Below, piece by piece: positions 5,236 through 5,252 of a stretch of 5,252 bases of DNA (positions within the stretch are counted from its first letter, which is position 1; every line of letters begins with the position of its first letter). A program made the position numbers and the translations under genes. Origin of the DNA: Alphaproteobacteria bacterium (GTDB taxonomy: Bacteria; Pseudomonadota; Alphaproteobacteria; GCA-2731375); the NCBI GenBank assembly GCA_030746295.1, contig JASLMY010000297.1:1-5252 (forward strand), in the 5' to 3' direction. Below the pieces are notes generated by a model. That model did no database searches, was not told where the DNA came from, and worked only from the letters and a program-made list of their open reading frames with translations.

Positions 5236-5252
5236 TTGTCTGAAGCAAGTCA

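Overview
The window is GC-rich chromosomal DNA, with strong G/C preference at third codon positions and tightly packed genes. The protein types point to a proteobacterium, and most likely an alphaproteobacterium of the Rhodospirillales kind. These are a periplasmic Slt-type lytic transglycosylase, MoaB, a paired TIGR04283/TIGR04282 glycosyltransferase unit and a PA0069-type radical SAM protein. The taxonomic call is an inference from protein resemblance and gene order, not a measurement. No mobile element, tRNA, rRNA or CRISPR array was seen, and no gene-free stretch exceeds 70 bases.

Layout. (1) Bases 1-291, minus strand: the first 97 codons of a major facilitator transporter whose remainder lies outside the window. 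(2) Bases 340-1452, minus: a complete PA0069/Rv2578c-type radical SAM protein, 48 bases upstream of the transporter and probably co-transcribed with it. (3) Bases 1453-1520: a 68-base divergent promoter region. Its plus-strand -10 box sits so close to the next start codon that the mRNA may be leaderless. (4) Bases 1521-2201 and 2210-2815, plus: two glycosyltransferase-fold genes (TIGR04283 and TIGR04282 types), separated by 8 bases and clearly an operon. (5) Bases 2816-2819: a 4-base convergent junction whose surrounding sequence, including both stop codons, can form a hairpin. (6) Bases 2820-3368 and 3355-5235, minus: moaB and an upstream slt-type lytic transglycosylase gene, overlapping by 14 bases. 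The slt reading frame stays open to the right edge of the window, so its start is uncertain.

Functional reading. The glycosyltransferase pair is named in databases after arsenosugar biosynthesis, but no arsenic gene (arsM, arsS, arsenate reductase) is visible here, so its substrate is unknown. slt acts in periplasmic peptidoglycan turnover and moaB in cytoplasmic molybdopterin synthesis; their overlap looks like a packing or coupling arrangement rather than a shared pathway. Most of the window is ordinary core-genome content. The points most worth a second look are the possible leaderless start, the glycosyltransferase pair without ars genes, and the uncharacterised radical SAM protein. I found no convincing new multi-gene system.
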